From Pagrus major (Eukaryota; Chordata; Actinopteri; Spariformes; Sparidae): a DNA stretch of 64,000 bases. The translations under genes and the position numbers were made by a program. Position 1 is the stretch's first letter. Each line of letters opens with the position of its first letter. Positions 1-10,508 of this stretch are shown piece by piece. Below the pieces are notes generated by a model. It ran no database searches. It had not been told where the DNA came from and saw nothing but the letters and a program-made list of their open reading frames with translations. The stretch is taken from contig NC_133236.1 in the NCBI RefSeq assembly GCF_040436345.1, forward strand, positions 18,803,466-18,867,465, in the 5' to 3' direction.

Positions 1-536
1 AATATATCTAGAGCGCTTTTCGGCTATATTTGCCGCAATGAATGGTATACAAATTTTGAGGTTGCACCCACTGGCCACCTTGCTGTACACGTGACAATGG
101 ATAGGCGTGGCTAATGTGATAATGTATATAGTTAACACACTGACCTATATTTTGTCCAAAATGTAAACAGTGCGACATCAAGTCCTCCTCTAGCGATCTC
201 GGATCATTCTATTACTATACTTTATTCCGCATGACGGTCCATAGTAGTAAAAAACATACGCGCGAATTCATGTTAATTCAGCACCGTGTGTTTGGCAACA
301 ACAGAGAGAAGTTACATCAGCTGGTTGAGATCCCTCTGTTCAATCGTGCTGCACGTGCATAACTGGCTGCTGGCCAACGGCAGAAACGCGCCGGTGAGAC
401 AGGAAGTACCGACCACCGTTTATAATGTTAGCAAACAAGCTAACACTCGACCGTATCTTATTTTAAAATAGAAAACAATACAAAGACAACAATACCTCTG
501 TGATGTGTGACCACATATGCCTTTTTTTTTTCTTAC
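1..536. other. Left flank, no gene recognised
   Basis: I see no convincing coding sequence here. If the minus-strand exon at 537-772 is real, this stretch is the start of its first intron. The short open frame at 286-471 on the plus strand has no recognisable family features. Confidence 0.4.
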
Positions 537-772
537 CTCAAAGAACTGTCGCATTCAAACCGCTCATCCTTCTGGGACTGTTTCCCAAAGTTGACGGCTA
601 TTTTCGTGCTGGCACCGCCGCTGGAAGTAGCGCTCGCCGTCCGGAGAATCAGCCGGCTGTTGGCAAGACCAACCGGTGGGCATCTCCGCGACAACACGCT
701 GACTCTGCTTCCTGGACCGGCTGGATGAATCCGAAGGCTCCCACAAGCACTACGAACTAAAGACAACTTCAT
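537..772 (-). CDS. Possible first coding exon of an unidentified minus-strand gene
   Basis: On the minus strand an ATG at 772-770, with G at -3, opens 78 codons plus two bases. These run into a consensus donor (GAG then GTAAGA; last exon base 537), so the exon would end in phase 2. The first half is rich in Arg, Ser, Leu and Ala and nearly free of acidic residues, with an RTASA stretch near residue 45. This looks like a mitochondrial targeting peptide with a processing site. The stretch is richer in CpG than its surroundings, as expected at a promoter-proximal exon. Downstream exons would lie outside the window to the left. I do not recognise the protein. It could also be a chance open frame in a CpG-rich stretch. 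Confidence 0.4.
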
Positions 773-2129
773 GGCCGTTTCTTTTAGTTTTCTAATCGTG
801 ACTTATGTGTTTTTCCTCTTCGTGTTTCTCTAGCGACGGTAAGCGAGGGACTCAACCTCCGGGAGGAACATAAAGAAAGTTGAGGTGGCGACAGGGTCGT
901 GATGGAGCTACGCTGTCTTCAGGGGCAGTCGGAAATTTGAATATTCAGAGTTCGGGACAACCCTGAAATGTGATAGAAGTTAGGCCTATCCCACAGAGAA
1001 AGATTTATGATAACACAAGCTGAATCACATTTTGGAGCGCGGAAAACATGGCTCGTTAGGCAATATTTTGATAGCCTAGTGTCATAATTCAAATAGGAGA
1101 TACAGAATGTACTGTGTATCTCTCTTCCCTTTTCTGGCGTTCCTACGTAATGTCGACAGCTTGCTTAACAAAAGACCACAAAAATATAAAGCCAGTATTC
1201 TGGCACAGTGTCTACGTGTTTCTTTGTTATGAACCAGCGACACTGGAATACTTTCGTCGACTTGAATATGAATATAGTAAATCCGAGGTACACTTGAAAG
1301 CAACAGCCTCAGAAGAGTGGATGCGCCTTCACAGGCTGTATTGACAGAAAGAGGGGAGGAGATCAGTTCAGGCCACGTGGGTTAACACAATATGATCTAA
1401 ACATCCATTTAGGACAATGAATACATTGATAAAGATTAGGCTTTGACCTGTAGACATGTGGTACATAACACAGAAATAACATTTATAGATTTAATTTTGT
1501 CTCAGCTCACCATGGAACTGTCTCAACCTCAATGTCTCAATGTATGAATGAACTCTTTGGAAACACTGCAGCTGATACCCCATTATGTTCAGGAAGGTAA
1601 TGAAGTCTCATAAGTGGTCATTAATCTGTTAATAAATCAGTCATACTGGAATCAATAGAATGTGGTGGAGCAGGCATTCAAGATTCAAAGGGAGAGAAGG
1701 GGCTGGAGGTCTGAGTTGGACGGTCCCAGTCTAGATCACATGAGACTCAGATGTCCCTCAGCATCAGCTCTGATAATGATTTGACCTGCTTAAAGAAATG
1801 CTGCATGCAAATGAGTGGTTCAACAAACTTTAAATCATTTAAACGATCATTTTTTAAAGAATATTTTTCTAACATGATTTGTGCAACTGATGTTTTGCCC
1901 AGTCTTTTGCACGTTTGCAGTCTTTACACAAAGGTTTGTTCAATGCAAATGTTTTTACTAAAGAATTGCTATATTTTTTCATGAAAAGAAAACAGTACTT
2001 AATCATTAATATCGATTTTGTTGGAGACAAAAGGTGCCAATACACAACATTCCTGCCAAGATCCAAGTAGGCTAGCCCAATGATAGTGATGGAATGTAAC
2101 TCAATTCATTTACTGAAGTACTGTGCTTA

Positions 2130-2330
2130 AAGCTGCATTATGAAAGATTTGTCCATCTCTAGAATTCATACTCAAAATAACAACAGGGGGCAGCATACCA
2201 CCAGAGTAACAGCTAACTGCTGCTAACTGTAGCTGCTCTTAGCTAGTTAGCTCAGAGGGAGCTCGAGGTGGTACTTCAAGAAAGGACAGACTGGGGCTAA
2301 CTGGTTAGCATGCTAACTTCAGTAGATATC
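2130..2330. repeat. Putative dispersed repeat rich in GCTAA/GTTAGC
   Basis: The stretch contains repeated GCTAACTG and AGCTAGTTAGCTCAG motifs after a GGGGGCAGC motif. I recognise this combination from repeats scattered through fish genomes. Family assignment needs a repeat library. Confidence 0.35.
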
Positions 2331-3054
2331 TTTGCAACACAATACATAGACGTTTTGACATAACATCAAACTATATATTTTAGATAATCTTTGAATGCAC
2401 CTTTATGTACAAATTTGAAATACTTGTTTACTTCAGTGTTTCCATTTTCTGCTACTTTATACTCTCATTCCTCTCCATTTTAGAGCGGATATTGTACTTT
2501 TTACTCCGCTACATTTGTTTGATAACTTTTGTTACTAGTTGCTTTGTAGATGACGTAGATTGTATTAGTAGTAAAAACTTTTTGCTCAAGGTATTTTTAT
2601 TGGTTTATCTGTTGGTTTCTGCTCCAACAGAGCCTCATGCCTATAATAATATTATTGTACCATAAGTACTCAAACAGAATCGATTTCATAAATCATTACA
2701 TGTACATATAAATGAATTCAATATGACAGAAATCGTAGGTGAGATGTAAAAGAAGAAAAAAAAATAAAAAGAAACATTTTTTTTTAAAATAGAATACTTT
2801 TGATACATTTAATATCCGAAAACTTCAAGATCTTTAATTAAGTACTATTTGTCTTGGTGAATTTCACATTTACTCAAGCATGACTTTGGGGTGCTTTTTA
2901 CAACACTGCCCAATGATCCATATCTGTGCCACCCTAAACCACTTTTCGGATGAAAAATACTAATTGAGGCTAATATCTTATTGTGTCATCTAATAAAACA
3001 CATATGTTACCTACAGTACATGAGGCTGATAAAACCTCATTGGTCTGTCTGTCC

Positions 3055-3076
3055 CTCTCTCTCTCTCTCTCTCTCT
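3055..3076. repeat. (CT)n microsatellite
   Basis: Eleven uninterrupted CT units, followed by a short CA-rich stretch. Confidence 0.85.
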
Positions 3077-3545
3077 TCACACGCACACACATGCAAGTCA
3101 GTCATTTGGGCGTGGCTGGGAAAATCCTCAACGTCAATTCACCTGAAAATGGGCTCGATTCTACCGGTGCCAGGTCTGTCAGGTATCACTGACATCCAAA
3201 CTCACAAATAAACCCTTCCTCGGAGCTTCCATGTACATTTTCTAACAGTTATTCTACCCTACGAGTTCAAATTGGCTCTCACTTTGCCTACACACGCCAG
3301 TTGCTCTCACCTCGTCCTATCCAATTGACGCTCCTCAGACGCAGCGTGACTGCAAAGCCCAAACCGACCTGGCTTCATTCCTCAGGTCACATCATCAGCT
3401 TCAGTCCTGTGGCGTGGCGCAATCCAGCTCCCTAACAAACCTACAGTTGAATACCAGTTTGGGCTCTAAAGATAGCTGCGTTACGCATGTAGGGCCCTTT
3501 GTTTCTGCTCGCAGCCAGGCGCTGTGGCACCACGGCCACCTGACA

Positions 3546-3586
3546 GAGCATAAAGTTTGATGTCTGAGGAGATCGGAGGAAAACAG
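3546..3586 (+). other. stx11b: Candidate non-coding first exon (3' part) of the first stx11 gene
   Basis: A consensus donor (AACAG then GTAAGG) lies at 3586/3587, 1.1 kb upstream of the acceptor at 4715-4716 that opens the coding exon. A CATAAAG box at about 3549 could be the TATA element, but then the transcription start would fall close to the donor. The start of the exon is therefore unknown. In mammals STX11 likewise has a 5' UTR exon and one coding exon. Confidence 0.35.
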
Positions 3587-4723
3587 GTAAGGAGCTTTTC
3601 TTTCCATCTCACAGTGCTGCATGAAACTGAGAAACTTTACTCCAGCAAGTGGCTGATAGTGTAGCAATTGATTAACCCGGTTTGTGTTGGGGGTTCTGTC
3701 AATAAAATGTGAGATTTATGTGGTGATAGCTTCTTAGCAGGGTGTATAAAATGATTTTTTGTGGTTTGTATACACAATCAGTTAGGTATATTTATGAAAA
3801 ACATTTGTGATTTCTTCTAAAGATATCATCACAATAAATACACACATGTTTTATTGTTAACCATTGGAACCATACATGTACCTTATAAATTAACCACAAC
3901 ATGCTTGTAAGTAGGCCTAGTCTGCTACCGTTTATTTTGAAAATATTCTAACCATGTGGCTGAGCAGTTGCAGGTCATTGAATGTTTTTCAGGTGTATTA
4001 AATATTGCAATAGTCTCGAGTAATTTTCAACCTGAGGACCAGGAGCACTTGAGTAAACAATAATATTGGTATTCATAAAATTCGATATATTACCCTATAG
4101 ATGTCAAGTTAAAAATAATTTTTTAAGGCCGGCCTGTTCTCTTCACACATAAACACAGCTATTCCTAGCAGAAAAACAACAACAACATCAGCTATGAGTT
4201 CCTGAAGTTTAGAAACTTTTCAAATGCCTTCTGCTCTCTGTCATCAACCTCCCTTATATCATAGTGGAAATGTTTTATTTTCGAGTATTGCTCAGACGCA
4301 AGATCCAAGATATTCCTGTATCTGATCACAGTTTTTGTCGAATCAGATGCTTCAATAAGATTAAAAGTCAAAGTGAATGTCTGGACTGAGACATCAGACA
4401 GATCACAAGTTATAAGAACTAGTTTGGTGAGGAGCAACACCTTCTACTATTCTTTGGAGAACCTGTTAGGCCGGTGCTGGGTGGGTTAGAGCTGAAGGAA
4501 GAAGCAAAGGTCTTTTAAACTGGCATGGCAGCTTAAATGAGCCACTGGGTGTGTTTGAATGTGTGGCCCTTTTTACATTTTGTTTTTATCAAGATCTATG
4601 GTGAGAAAAGTTAAATTCCATGTGATGTCAATGGTTTTGTTGCTGGCTGTTTCCGATCACAGAGAGGAAAGATAACCAGACAGAAAAACAATCTGTAACT
4701 TTTTCATGTTTTCCAGCCCAAAC

Positions 4724-5620
4724 ATGAGGGACAGACTGAGCAACCTGCAGGAGATGTCCAGCAGCCAAGTGGAGCCGATGGAGGATGCAGAGTCCACTCA
4801 CTCTGACACCTTCAGCAACGTCGACCTGGAGGACGAGTTGCCCCACGAAGCGGCAGTGTTCGACAACAGCCCTGCTCTGGTGGAGGTCTTCTCCCAGTCG
4901 CAAGATATCCACCGAGAGGTCCAGCTCATCCGCCTAGAGGTTAAAAGGCTTCGTGAGCAGAACTCTCGCATGTTTCATGGCGTCACCACCATGAGCACCA
5001 TCAAAAGGGACTCCAACGCCATTGGTGCTGATATAAAGTCCCGGGCTGAGGGTGTGCTAGGTCGTCTGCATGAAATGGAAGGTACAGCCCACAAGCTAGA
5101 AGAAGAACATGGCTCAAATTCTGCCGTCACACGTATCGCCAGAACCCAGTACGCTTGTCTCAGTAATGGTTTCCGCGATGCCATGTTTGACTATAATGAG
5201 GCTGAGATGAGCCATCGGGACAACTGTAAAGTCCAGATCCAGAAACATATGGAGATAGTCGGACGTGGGGTGACAGGAGAGGAGGTGGAGGAGATGATCG
5301 AGAAGGGTCAGTGGAACATCTTTACTGACAACATTGTGGCTGAGGGTAAAACAGCCCGATCAGCTCTGTCCCAGATCGAGAAGCGTCACCAAGAGCTGGT
5401 GGACCTGGAGAGCCGTATCAAAGGCATCCATGAGATTTTCCTGGACATTGCTCTGCTGGTGGAGGAGCAGGGCCCGATGATTACCTCCATCCAAACCAAC
5501 GTTCAGAAAACTGATGAAAACCTACAGGTAGTCCTCATCAAACTCGGCAAGGCCAAACGTCATGTCAGCAACAACCCTTTTAGAAAGATGTTTTGCAGCT
5601 GTTTCCCATGTGTCGATTAA
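4724..5620 (+). CDS. stx11b: Syntaxin-11-like Qa-SNARE, first tandem copy
   Basis: Single-exon coding sequence of 298 residues. The protein starts MRDRL, matching the MKDRL start of mammalian STX11. The ATG 18 bases upstream lies before the splice acceptor (TTTTCCAG ending at 4716) and is intronic. After an acidic N-terminus come the three-helix Habc region (about residues 38-160) with the conserved SIKRD and DYNEAEM motifs, then a SNARE motif (about 203-265). The zero-layer glutamine is residue 249, in LVEEQG. There is no transmembrane helix. The tail ends in a cluster of three cysteines within the last ten residues, as expected for a lipid-anchored STX11-type syntaxin. Mammalian STX11 acts in cytotoxic granule and endosomal membrane fusion; the fish role is inferred. 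A second copy lies 3.9 kb downstream on the same strand. Confidence 0.95.
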   Translation: MRDRLSNLQEMSSSQVEPMEDAESTHSDTFSNVDLEDELPHEAAVFDNSPALVEVFSQSQDIHREVQLIRLEVKRLREQNSRMFHGVTTMSTIKRDSNAIGADIKSRAEGVLGRLHEMEGTAHKLEEEHGSNSAVTRIARTQYACLSNGFRDAMFDYNEAEMSHRDNCKVQIQKHMEIVGRGVTGEEVEEMIEKGQWNIFTDNIVAEGKTARSALSQIEKRHQELVDLESRIKGIHEIFLDIALLVEEQGPMITSIQTNVQKTDENLQVVLIKLGKAKRHVSNNPFRKMFCSCFPCVD

Positions 5621-6148
5621 TGACTGTTGAATACAGGAATAGGCAGAAAGGTGCCAAAATATGTCACGTTCTTTCGAGACAAAGATAAGTTTAGTTTAAA
5701 GCTATTGTGTCAAGATTGAGAAACAAAAATGCTCTGGTAAAATATTTAAAAATTGTATTCAAGCAATCGATTGATGTCTGTAATATTTGCATGAAAGGTT
5801 TGAGACAGGTATCTCAAACCAGAATGAATCCCCTCATGACCGAGGTGTGATGCAGACCTGAAACATAATATAGTATTTCAAAATATTTTCTTGTCTTTAT
5901 AGCCTGCTGACTTTTCACATGGGAGGGATTGATCAAAAACCAAAATGTGATGACTGTCATTTTCTTACAATTGCAGGCATGCTATGTGACAAAATCGTTC
6001 TTGAGAGATAGATAAGAAGAATTGAACCCTCCAGAAATGTTATTATATGCAAGTTCAATCAAACAGTTCTTACCTATTTTTTTTCCAAGTGTCCAACCCA
6101 AGTCTTTCAAGTCAAATAATTTATTACTATATGTCAATATACTGGTAA

Positions 6149-6154
6149 AATAAA
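6149..6154 (+). other. Candidate polyadenylation signal AATAAA
   Basis: First AATAAA downstream of the first stx11 stop codon, about 530 bases away and followed by an A-rich stretch. Use is inferred. Confidence 0.35.
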
Positions 6155-7164
6155 AAAATTAAAAAAGGATGTCTGAGATGTACAGCTGAAAGAAAATGTT
6201 TTAGAAATTGATCAGTTGTTCTGCATTGTATACATTGTGAAATTATTGGATTAATACCTACCATTCTGTGTCCATGTTGCACAACACTTTTATTATCCTA
6301 CATTATTTTCTTACATCTACCATCTCTTCTGACGACACCAGTAACTGAGAGGTACCAGCAGTTTTAATAGGATTCATTGCCAGTCTCAATGTTATGCTGG
6401 AATCACACATTTAATATGTTGTGATGTATGCTAATCTGTTACTTTTAACTGTGATTTTACGACTCAAATGTATAATACCTTTATATTGTCTCCCTTTCTC
6501 CTGTGGTGTCGCTTGTATTACATAAAGACTTATATTAAAAATTAGCATGAGTCTCGATTTGTTCTTGTTTGAACATGACATTTATATCAAAAGACCTGTC
6601 GAGATTCAGTGTCCAGTATACATTAAAACATGTTATAAATTAACAAGCTTTGCTAAAAGCTTTGGGTGAGTAAGTGCTACACAATGAAAGGGTAACTCCA
6701 CAAATTCTACTCATTAAAGTGTGTTTACAGTAGCGAGTACTACTCCATATGTGAAAAGTGCTATGAAGCCTTTTGTGGCTCCAGTGGAAGTTGCATGTAA
6801 TCTGATAAATTGCCTCCAGTGATGTCAATGTGGTTTAGCTGCATTGTGGGTAAGCTGCATTGTGGGTAATGTAGGCACCAGCTTTTGAAAAGGAAAGTCT
6901 GCTGGTCTGGCCATTTCACCCCTGTAACACTGTTAGACTCATTATGGAGAGTTTAAAACCAAATGATCAAAATTCATACAGCTAAAGCAGAGATATCATA
7001 TTTTGTTCCACGCATTCAAAATGTGGAAAATGGTTGGAGTTACCCATTAATAAATGTACTACCTGGCATGTATCACTTACTCCTGTCCAACCCTGGGCCT
7101 CCTGGATCATCCAGCGCCCCACCCCAATGGCACCCCAGCCAAACACACACAGGTGGCATCACTT

Positions 7165-7300
7165 GATTTGATTTCACTTTATTGTCAGAATCTTCCTCTG
7201 AAATGTGTCTTGCGTCCCAAGACTTAGTTTCACATAAACAGCAGAATACAACATTTAACCAAACATCACAAAAAAAACTCTAACCAAACAACAAAAGCAA
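7165..7300 (-). mobile_element. Putative truncated LINE 3' tail
   Basis: Read on the minus strand the stretch ends in GACAATAAAGTGAAATCAAA, which resembles the 3' ends of fish non-LTR retrotransposons. No coding part is present. Confidence 0.35.
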
Positions 7301-7568
7301 CATTCATAAGGCAGCTTGTACTACGTTAGACCAGTGGTTCATTTTAAAATCCACTTTCCTTTATAGATTTCTCACAGACTCTTGTCCTGGAAGCATTATT
7401 TCACAGGAATGTTGTCGTTCTTCCAGTGAAAAGAGGCTGAACCAGAAAATGCATCTCTATTCAAGGAAGTATTGTGTGTTGCAGTGGGAAGGCCCACGTG
7501 CGTCACCTGGAAAGGGGTGGCAGTCACCCACTGAACACACAGCAGACAGACCACTTCCTTCATCACAA

Positions 7569-7575
7569 TATAAAG
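7569..7575 (+). promoter_or_regulatory. Candidate TATA box of the second stx11 copy
   Basis: TATAAAG lies about 100 bases before a consensus donor at 7671/7672. This spacing would give a first exon of roughly 70 bases. An ETS-type CACTTCCT core lies just upstream, near 7552. Confidence 0.45.
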
Positions 7576-7599
7576 ATGCGTTTCCCAAGCGTCCTCGAC

Positions 7600-7671
7600 C
7601 AAATAAATCAGATTGAGACACTTTGAAAGGATTTACTTGCTTTCCGATTTTGTGGGAGCCAGTCACAAGAG
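7600..7671 (+). other. stx11b: Candidate non-coding first exon of the second stx11 copy
   Basis: Bounded on the left by the start expected about 30 bases after TATAAAG, and on the right by the donor AAGAG/GTAAGA. It would splice to the acceptor CTCTCAG ending at 9557, making an intron of 1.9 kb. The left end is an estimate. Confidence 0.4.
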
Positions 7672-9557
7672 GTAAGACACTTTGAAATGATTGAGTTTAA
7701 TGATATATTTTCTTAGATAATATGTGAAGCAGAGGCAAGTGGATAATTGATGGGAGTTAATTAGTGCTGAACCGCCCCAGCAGCTTGGAAAGGCTGATGT
7801 TCCTATCTCAATGGCTGCCATTAAAAGACATTTAGTTGTTTTTATTAGACATTGTGACTGCTCTTAAAATAGCTTTTTACTGATATGCTATGAGGAAATT
7901 GATTTTCTGTCTCCATACCGTATGAAATAATCAGTAGCAGGGACTTAGGCGAGAGCCACAGTCTTAAAAGTTTTAATGAATTTACTTAGAGCTACTTAGA
8001 TAACATATTGTACAACACTATCTTCGGCCATAACCCCACTTTTAAAGGAAAAGTCTGTTTTCTTAAACAAGGAAACATCTTCCTTGTTCCTGGTTTAAAC
8101 ACATTCCAACAAGCTTTGAACTGTGACTGCTGTCATTGTTGTTCAAGACAGAAATAACACCTGCTGTAGAGAAAATGTCAGTCATTGTGCGTATCAGTTG
8201 TTATATAAAACTGACATTTTAGCCTTGAATGGGTGGTGTAACTTTTCTTGGTAAATTAACTTTGATCCTTTGGACACACTGTCACCAGGATACACAGTGT
8301 TTAATGTCACGTTTTTCTATGAGGGGGTTATACTATATTGAGGGTACCTGCAACACAGGAACGTTAAATTATAAATTTTACGTATTTGATCGCAATGAAA
8401 CTGAGTTCATTAGACCAAAAGCTAGACATGGGCTGAGGTCAAACAATTTTTTTGCTTAGGGAGTTTCCTAACTAACTGAATTAATCTGGAACTATCAGTG
8501 ACAACCATGATTAAGAGCTGGTCAAAAGGTGCTTCAGTGCTTCCTTCCTTATCTCCTTTAGCATAGGGTGCATTGGACCATCCTTAATGAAAGGAAAGGA
8601 GATGATGCCTTCCCACAAGTCCTTGCAGCGCTGGTATACTGCTGCGTTACAGTCAAAGTCAAAGGTCGGAATTTCCTAGATTAAATTTTCCACCTTCCGA
8701 CCTACAAGTATACCAGGAGCTGTGATAAACTGATGTTTCTTAAGCAAGAAGTGCAGTATATAAACAAAATAGAGGAGGAAAAAATGACACATGAACTAAC
8801 AGACGGCATTATACATTTTATTTTACAACACTTTTATACTTGAAAACATATCTAAATATTCTATTCACTAGCCTATATTAGATATTGTAGTCTACAAATG
8901 CTTCCCCATGGGTGTTGCCACTGTCATGACGTCAGACAACAGCTTCTTCATGAAGTAGGGGTAGATGGATTTGCCCCGAGTCTACAATTAGGAGCTCCAG
9001 CTTTGAGTTTCATTCTTATGTATTTTTTCTAGAAGGAGCCAGGAATTTCAAGCCTCTAGTTGTCTGGAATGCAGCCTTTCTTGGTTGTCTTTTCCTCAAT
9101 ACTTACCCAGTCTGCTCTGATTGGTCAGCTCACACATGCCTGAGCCAGCACTGCTTACTGTGTCTCTGGTCAGCTCTGCCATGTTTTCAGCTTCCGGTTA
9201 GCTTCAGTTCTAACCTGATTATAGGTATAAATAATGCAAATGTGTGACATGGTGATGTAGTGTGATGTCAAGAAGTCACAGAATTACAGGCAGGTCTACT
9301 GAGGAGGCACTTTAGGCACTTCAGGAGCAGGGTTTTCTGTGGGACAAAGGAGCTCCCATTGGTGTTTGGGGTTTTGACATTTTAAGACCTTTTACATGCA
9401 CAAGAATACATAGCACAATGAAGGAAAGGGGAAAAAAACGCAAAAATAGAATAGGTCCCCTTTGAGGATAAGACCTAAGATGAAACTTTTTTTTACATTT
9501 ATTGCAGCTTAGATATGAGCGCATTAATCAACTTCTTGTTTTACTCTGGTCTCTCAG
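7672..9557 (+). other. Probable 5' UTR intron of the second stx11 copy
   Basis: No coding sequence is supported. A CRE-like TGACGTCA lies near 8926-8933. Confidence 0.35.
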
Positions 9558-9562
9558 GCAGA

Positions 9563-10465
9563 ATGAGGGACATGCTGGAGAGGCTCCAGACCATCAGTGA
9601 GGAGGATGACGACTATGAGCCAGACTTTTACAGCTCTGAATATGATGTAGACAAGGGGACTCTGTCTCAACAGGCAGTGGTGTTTGAGAACTCTTCAACG
9701 ATTGAAAACATCCTGGAGGAGGCCCACTCCATACGCAAGGAGATCTCCTTGCTCCACTTAGAGGTGGAGCGTCTGAGCACCCATAACGAACGCTTTGGCA
9801 CCTCTGTGCGGCGCCTCACTCTGCTCAAAAAGGATTCTGACTCCATCGCCAGAGGGATCCAGAACCGTGGGGAGGGCCTGTATGCCCGCCTTCAGGCCCT
9901 GGGTAAAGAGAGCAGCCAGCTGGAGGAGAAAGAAGGTCCCAACTCTGCTGTTAGTCGCATAGCCCGAGTTCAGCATGACACACTGACCCGTGCCTTCCAC
10001 GCTGCCATGAGTGACTACAATAAGGCAGAGGAGATGCAGAGGAGTACATGTCGGGGGAGGATCCAGAGGCAGGCTTCAATAATGGGGACTGAAATCACTG
10101 ATGATCAGCTGGATACGATGGTGCACAAAGGTGGTGAGGGATGGTCCGAGCTGTCCCAGACCCTGCAGATGCAAGGCGGATGCTCGTCTCGCTGGGCGAT
10201 GTGTGAGATCAAAGGCAGACACAAGGAGCTGGTGGAGCTGGAGGCCCGGCTGAAGGAGGTGCACGAACTGTTCCTGCAGATGGCCGTGCTGGTGGAGGAG
10301 CAGGGATCCACGCTCAATAACATTGAGGCTAATGTGCGTACCACTGAAGAATATACTGAAAAGATCAACGTTCACATCAAGAAGGCATTACAATACAAGA
10401 AGAAAAATCCTTTTCTACAGTGTTGCCCCTGTTTCAGCTGTTGGAGACGCAACCAAACTTTTTAG
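9563..10465 (+). CDS. stx11b: Syntaxin-11-like Qa-SNARE, second tandem copy
   Basis: Single-exon coding sequence of 300 residues. I chose MRDML at 9563 as the start because the acceptor CTCTCAG ends at 9557 and the residues match the MKDRL start of STX11. Longer starts at 9515 would lie in the intron unless the acceptor near 9507 is used. The N-terminus is strongly acidic (EEDDDYEPD). An Habc region with LLKKDSDSIA and DYNKAEE motifs is followed by a SNARE motif with the zero-layer glutamine at residue 247 (LVEEQG). The loop before the SNARE motif is diverged and Gly/Cys-rich compared with the first copy. The C-terminus carries a CC-P-C-x-x-C cysteine cluster and no membrane helix. It is clearly a tandem paralogue of the gene at 4724, diverged enough that both have probably been kept for some time. 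Confidence 0.95.
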   Translation: MRDMLERLQTISEEDDDYEPDFYSSEYDVDKGTLSQQAVVFENSSTIENILEEAHSIRKEISLLHLEVERLSTHNERFGTSVRRLTLLKKDSDSIARGIQNRGEGLYARLQALGKESSQLEEKEGPNSAVSRIARVQHDTLTRAFHAAMSDYNKAEEMQRSTCRGRIQRQASIMGTEITDDQLDTMVHKGGEGWSELSQTLQMQGGCSSRWAMCEIKGRHKELVELEARLKEVHELFLQMAVLVEEQGSTLNNIEANVRTTEEYTEKINVHIKKALQYKKKNPFLQCCPCFSCWRRNQTF

Positions 10466-10502
10466 GGCTTATTTGGACTTTTTATGGATGACTGAAAACT
10501 GA

Positions 10503-10508
10503 AATAAA
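10503..10508 (+). other. Candidate polyadenylation signal AATAAA
   Basis: It lies 38 bases after the second stx11 stop. A second AATAAA at 10752-10757 would give a more usual 3' UTR of about 300 bases. Which is used cannot be told. Confidence 0.35.

Larger units (their letters stand above)
773..3540. other. Intergenic region between the left minus-strand candidate and the first stx11 gene
   Basis: About 2.8 kb of mostly AT-rich DNA. The first 150 bases would be the promoter of the minus-strand candidate exon. The rest holds a dispersed repeat (about 2130-2330), an A-rich run near 2755-2795 and a short CT repeat at 3055-3076. No coding sequence is supported. Confidence 0.5.
5621..7568. other. 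3' UTR of the first stx11 copy and intergenic DNA
   Basis: AT-rich. The first AATAAA after the stop is at 6149-6154; an alternative ATTAAA-type signal lies near 6534. A 15-base direct duplication (GCTGCATTGTGGGTA) lies at about 6838-6867, and a LINE-tail-like fragment begins at about 7165. No further gene is seen. Confidence 0.5.

Noticed and set aside
4706-4723. Longer start for the first stx11 copy
   Set aside because: The upstream ATG precedes the TTTTCCAG acceptor and would be intronic; MRDRL matches the family start.
9515-9562. Longer start for the second stx11 copy (MSALINFLF...)
   Set aside because: It lies before the CTCTCAG acceptor and has no match in syntaxin-11. It could apply only if the acceptor near 9507 is used.
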